Assembly: GCF_964656455.1 (NCBI RefSeq)
Contig: NC_135715.1
Span: 77,699,414-77,763,413, forward strand
DNA from: Halichoerus grypus
Lineage: Eukaryota > Chordata > Mammalia > Carnivora > Phocidae
Direction of reading: 5' to 3'
Length of the DNA: 64,000 nt
Under the pieces are notes generated by a model. It saw only the letters and a program-made list of their open reading frames with translations, searched no databases and had not been told where the DNA came from. The translations under genes and the position numbers were made by a program. The first letter of the stretch is position 1. Each line of letters starts with the position of its first letter. Positions 36,357 to 49,470 of this stretch are shown here, piece by piece.

Positions 36357-38328
36357 GTATCCATTGCCAAAAGCATATAACATTTTGTTTTTCTTTAAAA
36401 AAAAGAAAAGAAAAGAAAAAGGTACCAAAACGAAATTAACTCCAAAAGTAGACGTTAAAGTAGCATTTTCTAGGAATGCGTGGAGATTTTAATCTTTTTC
36501 ACGAATTGGTTGCTTTCGTTTAGGCCGATTATCTAGCATCTCATGCTACTTCAAGATTACTTTTGGCTACCTCCTAAAACCAGTTTCTTCAGTGCTAAGT
36601 ATTGTACCCATGACATCCTAGAAACTTGCTTCTTCCCTGTGGTCAGATGTTTAATGTTTTCAGCCAAAAATATCAAATGCCTTTTGGAAAAACTAAAGCC
36701 TGAATATGTGCACATTTTAGCAGCAGCAAAGGGTTAAGTAATAAATAAGAATACTATATCTTGGAATTAAATGCAGTTTCTGTTTCGAAAGTAAAAGAAA
36801 AAAAAAAAACCCAAGAAAATAAATGAAGAGGACATTCTGAGTTTATCATAAATCAACTATTTTACATCGCTTCTGTCCCCTCCCCCCAAATATTTCTTAA
36901 TTCCAAACGTTAGACTTAGTTTTTCCTTAATGCACATCAGCAGGAGGTCTCTGCTACATCCTCGAACTTGGACTATAGAAGGGCCACATGTGCTCATGGC
37001 AATAAGTCATGCGCTTCTACTTCCAAACAGCTTTAACTCAACAGTGACATACTTTTATTTTTCATAAAGAATGTGCATCAGAGCAAAACAAAGTTGGAAT
37101 ATTAAATTTTAAAATTAGTTACATAAATCCCAACACAATTTTTTAACTGTCACTTTCAATTTCCCAACATAACTGGCTAGAAAGTGTTATATGTGGTATG
37201 TGAATTTGTTATAAATTCCTTTTTCTTAAATATTGCTTTAAGAATTTGGCTCTTTCCTCCTTAGTATATAGTAAGAAATAGTCTTCCTTGCCCGAGGGCA
37301 AGTTCCAAAATTATTGCTACTAAAGAAATATGTATTCTTACGCTTTTCAGCATAAAATGTTATAAAAGCCTTGTAAAAGATATTCTATATAGTAACCTCC
37401 CCTCTAAAAAAATTGAGCGCTTGTGAGGACCATTTTTAAAAACAAAACACAGTCAACAAGTATAATACTTTCCCCCTCATTGTCATTATTGATGAAGATT
37501 TATTAGTTTCATTTTGCAAGTTTTACTTGAAGGGTGCTATTATGTATTACGATGGTTCACACCAAAAGCAATTTCCTATAAAAGATGTTACAATGACCTC
37601 TATGGAGCTTGTATAATGTCATATTTGATAGTGCACAAATAAAAAGTCTCCAAGAATGGTCCTGTTTAATCTGACTCTTGTCCCTTAAAAAAATTAAAAA
37701 AAAAAAAAATTTGTGCTACGTAAGCTCTTTTTTTTTTCTTTTTTTTCTTTTTGAGCATTCTAAATCAGTACAATGTTTGATGTTAGTCCTGTTGTCCTGG
37801 AGATCAACTAAAATAAAAGCATAGTTATTGTTCAGCTTTGGTATATTCTGCAATAGGTTTAAACACGTAGGATATATACCAACCCTTATATTTTCCAACC
37901 GTGAAGTTACAGTGATGGAATAAGTCACTTATGAGAGAGGAAATATTACAGACACAGAATAAAAGTTTGAGACCCAGTTTTTCTTTAATCCTCTGGGATA
38001 AGCTATGAAACAAGCAGTCTGAAGAGTGAATACTCAGTGTCATGAATGATGTGCATAAGTTTACAATAATATGGGCACAAAAGAGATTGTCACCTTTAGT
38101 ACATTAGGGTCATTAGAATTTCTCATATCCATGCACCGTTATATTTACTTGCATGAATTTACCACAGGTTCGTAGCGGACTTTGCCATTTAATGCTTACA
38201 GAGCCTAAAGCTTCCAAAATGCCTATCTGGCCTGTACATATTTCATTAAAAATAAACTCTATATAATAAATAAATATATAAAATAAATAAAATGTTGCCT
38301 TTGGAATTTCTATAAATAAATTTAACTT

Positions 38329-38366
38329 TTTTTTATTTTTATTTATTTTTTTTTATTTTATTTTTA
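38329..38366 (-). terminator. Possible proximal poly(A) signal block
   Basis: The plus strand is an uninterrupted T-rich run that gives several overlapping AATAAA and ATAAAA words on the minus strand, about 560-590 nt after the FGF9 stop codon. It could produce a short 3' UTR isoform, or it could simply be a low-complexity A/T run. The word match alone does not decide. Confidence 0.35.
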
Positions 38367-38643
38367 CTAAGAGGTCTTTGCTTTAAATTCACCGGGATGG
38401 CACCAGTGAGCATTAACTGAAAAAGTCTCTTAAGTAAGACTGCACCCTCCATGCCTTTGAAAATGCAGCGTACCCTTGCGCAGGCCACCAGCTAAAATCC
38501 TGATGAGTCGAAGTATGGCAGCTGTGCTGATACAAGATGAAGTACAACTGATCAAAAATGTAAAAGCGCGTCTAAATCCCAGCATGCATCAGGCCGCGGT
38601 CCTCTGCTTCTGCTTCTCTCTTCCATCTCCCCTGCTCCTCATC

Positions 38644-38663
38644 CACGCACACACTCACACCCC
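38644..38663 (-). repeat. UG-rich run in FGF9 3' UTR
   Basis: On the coding strand this reads GGGGTGTGAGTGTGTGCGTG, about 255 nt after the stop. Human FGF9 has a described UG microsatellite in its 3' UTR bound by FUBP3. This may be the counterpart, but position equivalence is not shown. Confidence 0.4.
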
Positions 38664-38918
38664 CGCTCAGTCTCCCTCTCCTCTTCTCACAATAAATCAA
38701 GCAAGTGGGCAGCGGCGGTCCTCCAGGAGGACAAGCCTGTTTAAGTGCAGAACAAAATCAGCATGTTCCCATCCAAGCCTCCATCGTACATTATACATGC
38801 GGCAAAGTTTGGCAACTGTGGAGCTGGTGTGATGACTCAGCTAATCAATAAGAACCCACCGCGTGAAACCTTTATAGTGGTTACTTTTTTAAGGGCTCAA
38901 GTGAAGAAATTGTCTTTG

Positions 38919-39195
<277 letters not shown>

Positions 39196-39665
39196 TTTTG
39201 CAAAATAGCTACTTTCTGTATTTAAAGCAATATCCAATCGCGACACAATATAACTCTGGTGAGAAAATACTGATTTTAACCCATTTTAACCATTGTGACG
39301 TATTTTGCAAAAAGTGCCTGACTGTATAAATTTAACTACATTCTAATTGTTTTCCATACTGACTGAAGTTCAAAAGATTTCAAACGTTTTCTAGTTAGAT
39401 TTTTTCGTATGCCCATTATTTGAACAAGCCCGACAGACAAAGGACGACAAATGCTATGAGTTGTTCCCATTTTTACTGCAGCAATTAGGACGGTGACCAT
39501 CCTGCGAGGGAGAGCCTTAGCTGAAGCGAAAAGTTCAGATAACTGCCTCATCTTTAATATATGCTTTAAAAAGTACTTGCAATATAGACCAACATTCTCA
39601 ACATTAGCACTGTGGTCGGATACCTTCTGCCCTCTGAAGTAGGAGAGGTGACATATTACTCCATA

Positions 39666-39840
39666 GGAGTGCTTTTCAAACTTTAGGATTACAGAAGAAT
39701 CAGCTGGGATGCCTCTTTAAAATGCAAATTTGCAATCTCCAACCCTTTAAAATTCTGATCCAGAAAGTCTGGAAATACACATTTTTAACAGGCCCTTGGG
39801 GGAATTCTGATGCAGTTAATCCATGGTCCACATTTCAAGA
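39666..39840 (+). mobile_element. MER5A-type hAT MITE relic
   Basis: Text follows MER5A: GCTTTTCAAACTTTAGG, AGAATCAGCTGGGATGCC, AATTCTGATCCAGAAAGTCTGG, then AATTCTGATGCAGTTAATCC and GGTCCACATTTCAAGA. The middle is shortened. Confidence 0.75.
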
Positions 39841-40520
39841 TAGAATGCTTTCTATGTGACTGAGTCTTCCTGAAGACAAAGAAGTAAAAACAATTGCTGT
39901 AGCCCTCCTACTTCCTTGAATTTAGACAGAAAGAGCCCCCCAACTTAAAAAGCCACATTCTCAGGCACACAGCTACCAACAGAAAAGCTGTACTTATTCC
40001 TACATCCCCAAAGTTAAAAGGTTCCACATTTTCACAAATGTATTGCACCTCTCCCTCCACCTGAGCTTTACGAAACTCTAGGTCCCATTTAACCGCATGC
40101 CCCAGGGCTCCTGCAGCCATGTGTCTCCTGGACAGAAGTCATGACCAGAAACAACATACGCCTCACATCCCTGAACCAAGAGCACACCCAAGTCACAAAA
40201 GCTGTCCCCTGGAGAAACAAGGCAACGGGACTGAATAGCCTTTTTGCTCTTCTCACCAGTAGGCCACAACTTTTCAAATCAATACCTTCCTCGACGGTAC
40301 TTTTAAAAAATGAACACAAAATTACCTTTAAAAATATTCCCCTCGCTCTTGCTCATCTGGCAACTTACATAAATAAGAAAACAAACCAAAAAAACAACAC
40401 ATGTCCATGCACACACTTAAAACAGCAGAACAGGTAAGGGCATTTGATGTTCTTCCATTTCTGACATTCAGACCCAGAGGACAGCAAACTAGACATCACC
40501 AAAATACAGATGTCCTTTCT

Positions 40521-40692
40521 TTTTTTTTTTTAAGATTTTATTTATTTAAGAGAGAGAGCAACAATGAGAGCACAAGCAGGGGGAACAGCAGAGGGAGAGG
40601 GAGAAGCAGGCTCCCCGCAGAGCAGGGAGCCTGCCGCGGGGCTCGAACCCAGGGTCGGCAGACGCTTAACCGACTGAGCCCCCCAGGCGCCC
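40521..40692 (-). mobile_element. SINEC, minus strand, internal deletion
   Basis: A reverse Can-SINE: poly(T), AAGATTTTATTTATTTAAG, GCAGAGCAGGGAGCCTGC, and CTGAGCCCCCCAGGCGCCC. The segment normally reading CTGGGATCATGACCTGAGCCG is missing between CCCAGGGTC and GGCAGACGC. No clean TSD is visible. Confidence 0.9.
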
Positions 40693-41839
40693 TCTTTACA
40701 TGCACACACCCAAGACAAAATTTAGTACACTGAGTTCATAGAGAGCAGCCGGGCAGGATCCATCACATCCTTGCAATGGAGTAAGTCAGGAGAGCAAAGG
40801 GAGAAAGGGAGAGAATTTGACAAAATCAACAGTCCAAAGTGAGGCCGGCTCCCCTATTTCTTTTATGAACCGAAGGCTTAACACCCACTCCAAAGCACAC
40901 AGGGCCTGCCCGCACCTCCTGATGGGTGCTCTTCCAGGCCCCGAAAGGGCTTGTGACACAATATTATCTCACTGGACAAGTTCTTCTTAAATCAAACAGG
41001 GCAAAGCAAAAAGAAAAAACAACGTGTCTGTCAAGGACAGATTCGACTGTCAAGGACAGAAACGACGGGGAAGCTTTGGAAGGCTGATGCTGGGTTCGTC
41101 GGGACAAAATGAATTGCCGGGAGTGAGAAGTCCTCCACGGCTCCCCCCTCAGAGGGATTACTCCACTGGGGTTCCAGGAGAAGCTCTGCCCTCGGGAGGA
41201 GGGGGTGAGCATCGGAGAGGCAGCCCTTCACCTCACTCCAATGGAAACCTAGAGGAGCATTCTTCTGAGAAAACACAACCCCTCCCCTCCCCTGCACTGG
41301 AGGATGAGGCTGCATGTGATTTCTCTTTCATCTCTATTAAGACTGACGAAATAAAAATAGTGTGTTAAAGACATTACCAGCAATTTTAGTCTTTACTTAC
41401 ATCTGTATAATAAATATTCTCCTCACAGACAAGATTATTCCTGGCTAAAAATGCTGGTTTGGGTTTGCTGTGATTAAGTAAATTTTCTAAACAAATTATG
41501 TTTTTGTTTTTTTCTTCTTACCTAATAAAATGGACCAGCGTATGGAACTGTATGCTGAACCTTTAGTTCCTCAAAAAACATGAAAAACTAATTCATTTTA
41601 AGCTTGCTTTTTCTCAGCAGGAAATCATATCACCTGACAAACATTTTACTTAAAAAACAGAACACTTCTTTCTTCTTTTGGAACCGTGAGTTATGTACTA
41701 GTCCTGCTTGCTTTACAGAGCTATCGTACCTATCGTACAGTGGCCTTTGTTGGATTAGAAACACAGACCCGTCACCTCAGCAGAAGACAGGTAGCTTGTT
41801 TGCACGCTGGTGAAGAGCCCAGCTGGGGCGTCGAAGGCC

Positions 41840-42025
41840 CATGCACATCCCAGCTTCGCCCTTCTCTAGCTGTGGGACATTTACGACTGTACTTAACCTC
41901 CACAAGCCTCAGTAACTTCAACTTTCAAGCAGGTTAGTATCTTCAGACAGGGCTATTACAAATACGCAGTCAAAGAACATGCCTGGCACAGAGGAAGCCC
42001 TCCATAAACAATGGTGGTTGTTGAC
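41840..42025 (+). repeat. MIR relic
   Basis: Sense MIR: CTCTAGCTGTGGGACATTTACG, CAAGCCTCAGTAACTTC, then CATGCCTGGCACAGAGGAAGCCC. A second, antisense core-SINE-like patch follows at about 42050-42180 (ACATGAGACAGTGAGACCCAGG; AAATGACTTGCCCC). Confidence 0.65.
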
Positions 42026-42618
42026 ATTATGTTAACATCATAACCTCTCACAACTGGGAGGAACTTTGGAAAACAGCTAATACAACTTCTCCTGTTAAAT
42101 ACATGAGACAGTGAGACCCAGGTGCGAAATGACTTGCCCCTGGTCTCTGCCACAGGATCTCGTTATTAGGGGAATGAAGCCACCAGAGCAGGAAGTTTCC
42201 AGGAGCCCTACTGGAGGCGCCGCAATCTGGAGACCAGTCCCTTCTGGGTTTTTTTTGCTTTTCACTAAACACTGTGATTCCTCCAGACCTCCTCCTCCAG
42301 GGAGGCTTCTGGTGCTGTTTCCAAAGGGCCAGGCACTAGAGAGGGCTGTGCAGAGGAAAGGCTAGGGCTCGCACACCATGCTCAGGAATTATATGAAGCA
42401 ACTGTTACTCTAAGACTCCTATGTGCTTCCTTCCTTTTTTACCTTAACAAAATGTAATTTTTAGAAAACACTATTCGCTTTGCAAGAGGAATCTGTAGAG
42501 ATTATGAACAAAAGTCTACAGTGGTGGGGACAGCACAATCTAGCAAGGGAACACATTTGTTTTCAGTATTTATGAAAAGATTCTCATTGTATATGTTTTG
42601 AGGGGTTTTTTTAGTTTA

Positions 42619-42651
42619 CAAAAAAAAAAAAAAAAAACCTTTTTTTAAAAA
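42619..42651. repeat. A18-CC-T7 homopolymer patch
   Basis: A long A run followed by a short T run, able to fold as an A/T hairpin. No retroelement body is attached that I recognise. Confidence 0.7.
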
Positions 42652-43979
42652 AGTTATAAGCTAAGAAACTGAACTAGCCTTTTCACTGCTCAGAAAACAC
42701 TGCTCTATTTCCCCTGGCAAGCTATTATAGCATTTTTTATATACACATAATAGAACTTTTTAGGCAACCCAGAAAATAAAGTGAATTATTCCATTTTAAA
42801 CAGCATCATCTATAGCCAGCACTTTTTGTGATGGTTAAGAGTTCAATTGCCTCCTACACGGAAGGGTTGTCTGACTTCGGTTAACAAGTTAAATGAGATC
42901 GTGCAGACATTACATTGCAAAAGCACTGGTACATTTCAGCTCCTGTAATTATGACAATTAGTATAATGCCACTCAGATAAACTGACATACCTTAAAAATT
43001 AAAACGATCATTAAGAATTAAAGACCCTGTTACTTTTTTATGCCATGTATATTCTTTTAAATAATTTCTTCCTCTTATTGGGGATTACATTAACGTGTGA
43101 CTTCTGCTTTGGACAGACAGATAAAATAGCAAGATTTACAGAATTACTCTCTTTATGATCACTCTTTAGAACTCAGTGACAAAATACTTAGTCGAGGTGA
43201 CTATACTTACGTATTTGTACCCCGCAGTGATTTTTCTAAACTAAAAATGAGCAAACGAGTGCAAATTGGGACAGCAAAAACATACTAGCCTGTATTCTTC
43301 TATATATGCAGTGGAGGAAAAAAAGTTTCTGCCTTCCAATCAACTATACACTTTAGAATTATAGAACTCAGATGTTTTAAAACTCACCACATGTTTCCAA
43401 TGCAGACAGTTTATAGAGTATTCCACTATAAAGTGATCAATTCTTGTTTTATTGTATTTCCATGTTTTAATTTTTTTTTCTTTAGATTATTTAACTATAG
43501 CTGTTTATGGCATACCTATCTTTGAACTGTTGGATTATATCACTAGGCTTGGGTGGAGAATGTGGATTTAATTCAAAAGTCTACTAAAGTCCATGCTTTG
43601 GAACAAAATCTGGTGAATGTTAGCAACTATGGAAACCTCTTTTCATTTTATATCATCAAATTCTAAGCAGTGGGAAAAACTGAAATTAAAACTTCAAAAC
43701 TTTTACGAATCCTATTAAAACCAAAGAATGAGATAATAATGTGAAAATTACAGCACACCCTAAGGAATGCTTAGGAATGTTATAAGACATAAACTCATAT
43801 AGACACCACTTAAAATATTAGACAATTGGAAAATGTGTAATCCACATGGGCATTATTATGCCCAATTCATATCTATACTCACTTAAAAACTGAAATCAGA
43901 ATTTTTCAAAATTTGAGGCTCAACAGTTCTCACGGAAAACATATAGGCTTATGGCATGCTGCCATTTTAAAACATGATT

Positions 43980-44055
43980 TCCCTTTGTATATCCCTTTGT
44001 ATATATATCCCTTTGTATATATAAATATATTTATAAATATGTTTATAAACATATA
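43980..44055 (+). repeat. CCCTTTGTATAT short tandem repeat and A/T patch
   Basis: Three successive CCCTTTGTATAT units (about 43981-44021) lead into alternating TATAAATATAT sequence. Confidence 0.75.
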
Positions 44056-45784
44056 TGGTGTAGCTTTAATCACACTATCCAAAATGGTTGCATTTATTCA
44101 ACTCAGTGGGTCACTTAAACTAGTTGCGCAAACCAGGCCAACCCATAAATCCGAGGTCAGCGACTATACAGAAACTAACTTGATAGCAGAGTTCCCAAAC
44201 ATTTTGCAAGTTAATGATTTGATGTAATCACTCGTTCTCATATCTCCCGTTTATTACAGTCATGGTATTTAAACCTCCCTCAACCACAATTACTCGTACA
44301 GATGTACTCTTTCTCATTAATAATCTAGCAGTAAAGTCTTAATGGGAGTTGTTGCAAGGATCGGGGTGATTAAATATAATGACTAAAGGACCATTAATAA
44401 GAAGCCAGGTCTTTCAACTCTTCTCTCCTGGGAGAAGTCCCCAAATGGACAGAAAGCAACAAACACAGAGGAGAATAGGCAAGAGGGCACTATTTCTTAT
44501 TTTATTAGACTCCAATTCAGAGCCAACCCCGTTATGCCCTCGATATGGCTCCCCATAAGCCCCGTCTTTCAAATCCCCACTATTCCAGAGGGGCCTGCTT
44601 TCTTTCCATGATCTTAGAATTGTGGGAACAATTGGATCAGTTGTGTCTGGTCAACGTAAACAAAATGAAGCAAGGAGGCAGGCAGTTTTTCATTTGGTCT
44701 CATCAAAATATAGAGAAAATAAAGAATTCCAACATTCTCTCCACTCCTCCCCCACCAAACACTAAACAAAACAAACACAAACCACCCTTTCTCCAGGAGC
44801 GGCTTACTTGGGCATTTGGGGATTCAAAGGCCAGGGCCCAGTCTGAATCCAGGCGCACATGGACACTGTCTAGGCTGTGCGCTCACCAGCCTTGTGGCAC
44901 CAACAATGCCGCCAAGGACAGAACCTGCCCCAGACAGGCTAGACAATTCAGGGGCCTTCTTAGAAGCCACTATAGACATGGATATTCGTTTAGCAAATCT
45001 TATTAGCTCGTCAACTTGTACTCCATTTCCAGAGACGTAGTCCCACAGGGGAAAGAAAACCTTGCTCCAGGTGCACGAGGATTCAAATTTGACAAGTCCC
45101 GTGTTCACTTTAAGAAATATTGTTGCTTGTGCCCCCTATGCAGACAATGCACGTTTAATGCTTCCACTGAGAACCTTACAGGAAAAAATCATGAAACTTC
45201 TTTTAGGATCTTAGAACACCAGAGTAAAAAGAAATCACATGTAACATTTCTTACCCTAGATGATGATCTGGTAAGAGTAGCAGGTCGTCCAGCGACCACT
45301 GAAAATACACATCAAAGACCTGCAAATGCTGAAGAAACCTCACAGTGCGTAGCGCGAGAGGGAAGAGCCCAGAGCAGAGGGAACACCCTGGAAGAATCTG
45401 ACTGACACACCATGGCGGAAACCCGTCCAGCTGAACAGCTGGGAGGGGAAATTAAGGAAATACGGGATCCAAAAAGACAAAGACAATTGAGTCCAACTAC
45501 TTTGTTTCCATGATAACCATCAAATATACCGTAGGGAGTGGAATTGGAAAAGAAAAATGTGCCAAAGGTTTTCTATGATAGACAAAATGGGTTAAATTAA
45601 GAACTTGGTTTGTAGAAATAAAATTAAGAGAAACCAAAAAATGAACCAATACAATGACAGTGGAAGCCCAAAGACTATTTTTGAAGAACTAAAAGATTCA
45701 CGGAATTTCCTTACATAAAGGAATGCCAAACTTACACACACACACACAGGGTCTGGGAGCGGCGGGTAGGTTGATTAATAATCC

Positions 45785-45865
45785 TGGGCCTCAATTTCCT
45801 TATCTGTAAAATGAGGGAACTGGACTAAGACATTTCTAAGGTCTCCTTGGGTCTAAGATTCTAGG
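45785..45865 (+). repeat. MIR-family core-SINE fragment
   Basis: CCTCAATTTCCTTATCTGTAAAATG followed by GAACTGGACTAAGACATTTCTAAGG and TCTAAGATTCTAGGG, a sense core-SINE 3' half. Confidence 0.65.
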
Positions 45866-47344
45866 GATTCACTCTTGGCACATCAAAATGGAGAAAGCAG
45901 AGCTATCCACAAGAACTCTGGAAGGACATGTTGAACAGGAAATGGAAAAAGAAACTGCAGTGGAGGAAAATAAGGAAAGAAACCAAATAAAATGTGCTGC
46001 ATCAATTGCCCACTGCAGAGACGGTGGGGGCAGCTGATCAGAAATGCAGACTGAATTAATGCTTCCAGAAGCAGCCAAGGGAATGAGGTTGCTGTTTTAG
46101 GAAGAAAGGAGGACAAGGAAGAAGACATCACTTTGGCACAAGGAGCCCCTTCTTTCTTCTCCCTGGGAGACCGTCAGGATGATCCCATCCTGGAAGGTGT
46201 CTTGCCCACTATGACCTTGCATTTTAGGGCCCGCCACCATCCTCTTCGCCATGTTGGCCACCAGAAACAGGCCTGACCCACAAACCCTACATCATAAGCT
46301 CTCCCTCAGAGAACTTACTTGGGAGAAAAACCAAGTCTTGCAAGAAAATAAAAAGTCCGCAATGTCATAGAGCACTCAAACCCAACGGGAAAGCTGGATG
46401 TGGGCATAAGGCAGACAAAATGCAACATCGAAGATAAATAATACCAGAACTCTTGAACTTCTCGAATACCCCCAGCCAATGCTCATGGGCCCCTACACCC
46501 CCATCCCCACCCCCGACACCCACAGAGAAACCCTGCATAAAATCGCAAAGTAGATAAAGCCTGTCTCTGGCACCCCCAGCTCTTGGGCCCCCAGCTGCTA
46601 GCCTCAGCCGTACGCGTGCCAGCCCAGATTTCTCTGGAACCGAACTATTCCTCCCACCCCTGAACTTGTGATATATAAATGGCCCTGCTCTCTTAGAAAG
46701 CGACCGGTGCAGCTGTCCCTTCCCCTCTGTAACACGCAGGTGACTGTCTCACTCTCTCAAGGCCCCTCTCCCTGCTAGAGTGGAACAACCCACTTCCAAC
46801 AGTAATCAGGGCTAATACCACCAACTAATAATTCTATTGCTCCAAAACCAAAGTCATATGCTGACATAGACCCTTTTTTAAAACAGTGCTTTAATCCTGA
46901 AAAACCAATTCTGAAGGTAGGCATTTCAGGTGCTGTGACAGCCTGGTGAATCCACTAATGTGTGAACATTAGAAAAAAAGAATTACAGTAATACTAAAGT
47001 AAATTAAATCCCAAAGAAAGAAACTTCTTTAACTATGTGGATAAAATAATAACAAGCTACATATAAAAATAAAGTATCTAAAATTAATCTTGATAAGCAA
47101 GGCTTTATGGTTAACATTTTAAAGTATGATTCAAGGGATGCAGGAACGAAGGAAATTTATATTTATTTTCATAGACTGTGTGATACATCTTCATTCCGGA
47201 ATTCAAACTGGCAAGAAACACACTCTCTGTGCACGTCGCATCCAGTAAGGCGTATACAAGGCTGTACCAGGGCAGCGTCCACCACGACCACACTCATCCG
47301 GGAAGAATGCTAAGGGAACGAGCCTGCACTAACCAGCCGCTGGG

Positions 47345-47510
47345 AGCCACGCAGTGTGCTGGCTGTTCTATGGGCTTCGTCTTCTCTAATCCTCACAGCA
47401 GTGCTGTGATGTGGCTGTCATTAGCCCTGTCTCACAGTTATAGCTCAGCAAGTTTGAGTAGACTGCCCAAGGTCGCACAGCGAGTGAGCAACAGGGCTGG
47501 GATGCTAAGC
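47345..47510 (-). repeat. MIR relic, antisense
   Basis: Antisense MIR: CACGCAGTGTGCTGG, AATCCTCACAGCAGTGCTG, GACTGCCCAAGGTCGCACAG. Two ORFs of 160-208 codons run across it and are therefore not genes. Confidence 0.75.
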
Positions 47511-48049
47511 CTTGTGTTGCCGCTACTCCCTGCTTTACCTCCAGCTTCGAACCATCCGAATGTTCCAAATGCAAGTAACAGGCTTCGATATTCCATCAAA
47601 ACCCTGCAAACTGAAAATGAACTTGAAAGATGGAGAAAGAAAAAGAATACAGGCCAAGTCAACACAGCCAAGAGAAAACTATCTGAAACACAGCAATTCA
47701 TGTGGAAAATGGATGGAGGGATGAAATCTAGAGCCGAGGGTGGACAGCAATTACGTGAGAACATACAAAGCAACATGGCAGCTAAATGGGCAAAAATCAT
47801 TCCATGCAAAGCAATCACATCATGCACCACAGGGAAAGGGATGTCTTTGGTGTGACCTTGGCAAGTCTGTTCTGGAATACCGCACTGAGCTTTGAGCACT
47901 TCATTACAAAGGAAAAGCAAATCATGACGGAGATTTCAGTGAATTACAATACACGCGAAAAAAAGAATAAGAAAAGAGGGGATCAACTTATGTCGGGATT
48001 TTAAGCATTTATAAAGAGGACAAAGGAGGACAGCTCTGTATATGTCTCT

Positions 48050-48570
48050 CCCACGTAACACCAGAACCTTTCAATCCTGAGGGGGAGCCCTCGGCAGCGG
48101 GGGTGTCAGGAATGCAGACGATTTCCTCAGCCACCCGTGAGGATGCCGCTGAGGTGTACCAGGTCCACAGACTGAGAAACGATGTCTGTGCACGAGCACA
48201 AGTCAGTCCCTGGCATGGGGGAGGCAGGCGGGATGAGGCGGCCCCGCCACCACTGTAGCTGCCCTCAGGGTAGCGCCCCCCGCCCCCCGCTCTGGGGGGT
48301 GGGGCGGCAGCTTTCTTTGTGGGGCTCCAGGGCACCTCCCACACCATGGCTGATGATAGTGACAGGAAAGAGGCTCCAGCAGCAGCTGGGAGAAACAGAA
48401 GCGGAGACAGGACATGGCGGGGGGCGGAAGTAAAGATAACAGAATTAGGGTACAAGCACAGCCACCATGTTTCTGAGCCCAGCGGCAAAGCCGCCTTCTC
48501 ACAAGCCTTCCTCTCCTCAGGACACCCGCCTGGTTTTCTCCATCTCCTCTGGGAACAATCCTGAAGTTCT
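48050..48570. promoter_or_regulatory. CpG-rich block in FGF9 intron 2
   Basis: A GC-rich interval with roughly twenty CpGs in about 500 bp, in an otherwise CpG-poor intron. It includes the cluster GTAGCGCCCCCCGCC at 48271-48285 and facing G runs (TGGGGGGTGGGGCGG at 48293-48307). It keeps overlapping minus-strand ORFs of 159 and 124 codons open by composition only. It could be a CpG island, an enhancer or an intragenic promoter. No TATA or Inr assignment is possible. Confidence 0.35.
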
Positions 48571-48749
48571 CTCCCACCCTGGAATTAAGCTCTCTAAGTT
48601 CTCCGAGCCCTTTTTGTACATAAGGCTATCATAACAAGTATCATACCAAATTATAATTCTTGGTTTGTGTATCTGCCACCCCCCACAAAGTTGCAAGTTC
48701 TTGGATCAGTTCTAAGCTCACCCAGAAGAGGAAGTACCATTTGCATTTG

Positions 48750-49440
48750 TATGTTCAGTTGATCTCATTATCCACGGTAGTTCTGTTCTCTAAAGCCTCT
48801 GTGAGCACTGAAGTCATGAATACTGACGCGCTGTTCCCAAGAGAAACACGGCATTAGGTGCCACGCAAGTCAGTCATAACACTTTGGTCAATCAATACGT
48901 AACCTTGATTTTTGTGGGTTTCTATTTAAGTTAATGTTGTAGATTCATTAACAACGAACTCACCGACAACACACCAGCAACAGCACTGTGGCTCACACTC
49001 ACACAAGACTCTCTCACTTAGCTGGTGTGCTCCGTAAGACTCATCACAGCCATCTCGCATTTAGAAACACTAGATAGCACTTCAGTACTATGCTTCGGGG
49101 GCATTTGAAACACTAAAATCACCAAAAAAAGCACAAAAAAGGAAAAATGTGGCACTAAATAGATCCCCAAAAGGACACTTTTTTATAGTGTGAGCTGAAG
49201 CAAGAAGGCAGAGCATCGCCTGGCAGGACCTCTGCTGGAAACGTGCCCATCAGGCCATTCCCTTCTGCTTCTCCTTGAATGTCTGCAGATGACCATGGAA
49301 GTGCCACCAGTAATGACTTTAGGATCACAAGCAAATTTAGTAAGTAGACGAATTTGCAAATATACAATCTGCAAATAATGAGGAGCAGGTGTACTTCCAG
49401 TACCAGCATGTAATAGTAGTAGGTGGTGTCACTGATGTTT
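48750..49440. mobile_element. Possible ancient interspersed repeat, family unassigned
   Basis: The sequence has the feel of a known old mammalian repeat (GAGCACTGAAGTCATGAATACTG; AACACTTTGGTCAATCAATACG; CAGTACTATGCTTCGGGGGC). I cannot name it with confidence. It is followed directly by the GT-rich minisatellite. Confidence 0.35.
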
Positions 49441-49470
49441 GTTGGCTTCATGAAAGCCAGCAGGAAAGAC

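Larger units (their letters stand above)
36326..38918 (-). other. FGF9: FGF9 3' UTR (predicted extent)
   Basis: About 2.6 kb of AT-rich sequence on the minus strand follows the TGA of exon 3. It is free of SINE, LINE and DNA-transposon insertions, while the flanks on both sides are not, as expected for a long conserved 3' UTR. Canonical AATAAA signals cluster at its far end (36326-36356) and a denser A/U block at 38329-38366 could give a short form. A short UG-rich run lies about 255 nt after the stop (38644-38663). The extent is inferred from signals and repeat depletion. I have no transcript evidence, and the true end could differ by hundreds of bases. Confidence 0.7.

Noticed and set aside
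36399..36421. AAAAG run as a retroposon tail
   Set aside because: It lies in the predicted FGF9 3' UTR with no retroposon body or TSD, so it is better explained as a pyrimidine-rich tract upstream of the poly(A) signals on the minus strand.
40141..41368. A second gene or exon in intron 2
   Set aside because: ORFs of 98-114 codons here include a SINE or show no homology that I recognise, and no splice-compatible frame with FGF9 was found.
47229..47920. Overlapping 208-codon (plus) and 160-codon (minus) ORFs
   Set aside because: Both run through an antisense MIR and lack any recognisable domain.
48009..48577. 159- and 124-codon minus-strand ORFs
   Set aside because: Held open by high GC content in the CpG-rich block. 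The peptides are low-complexity and do not resemble any family I know.
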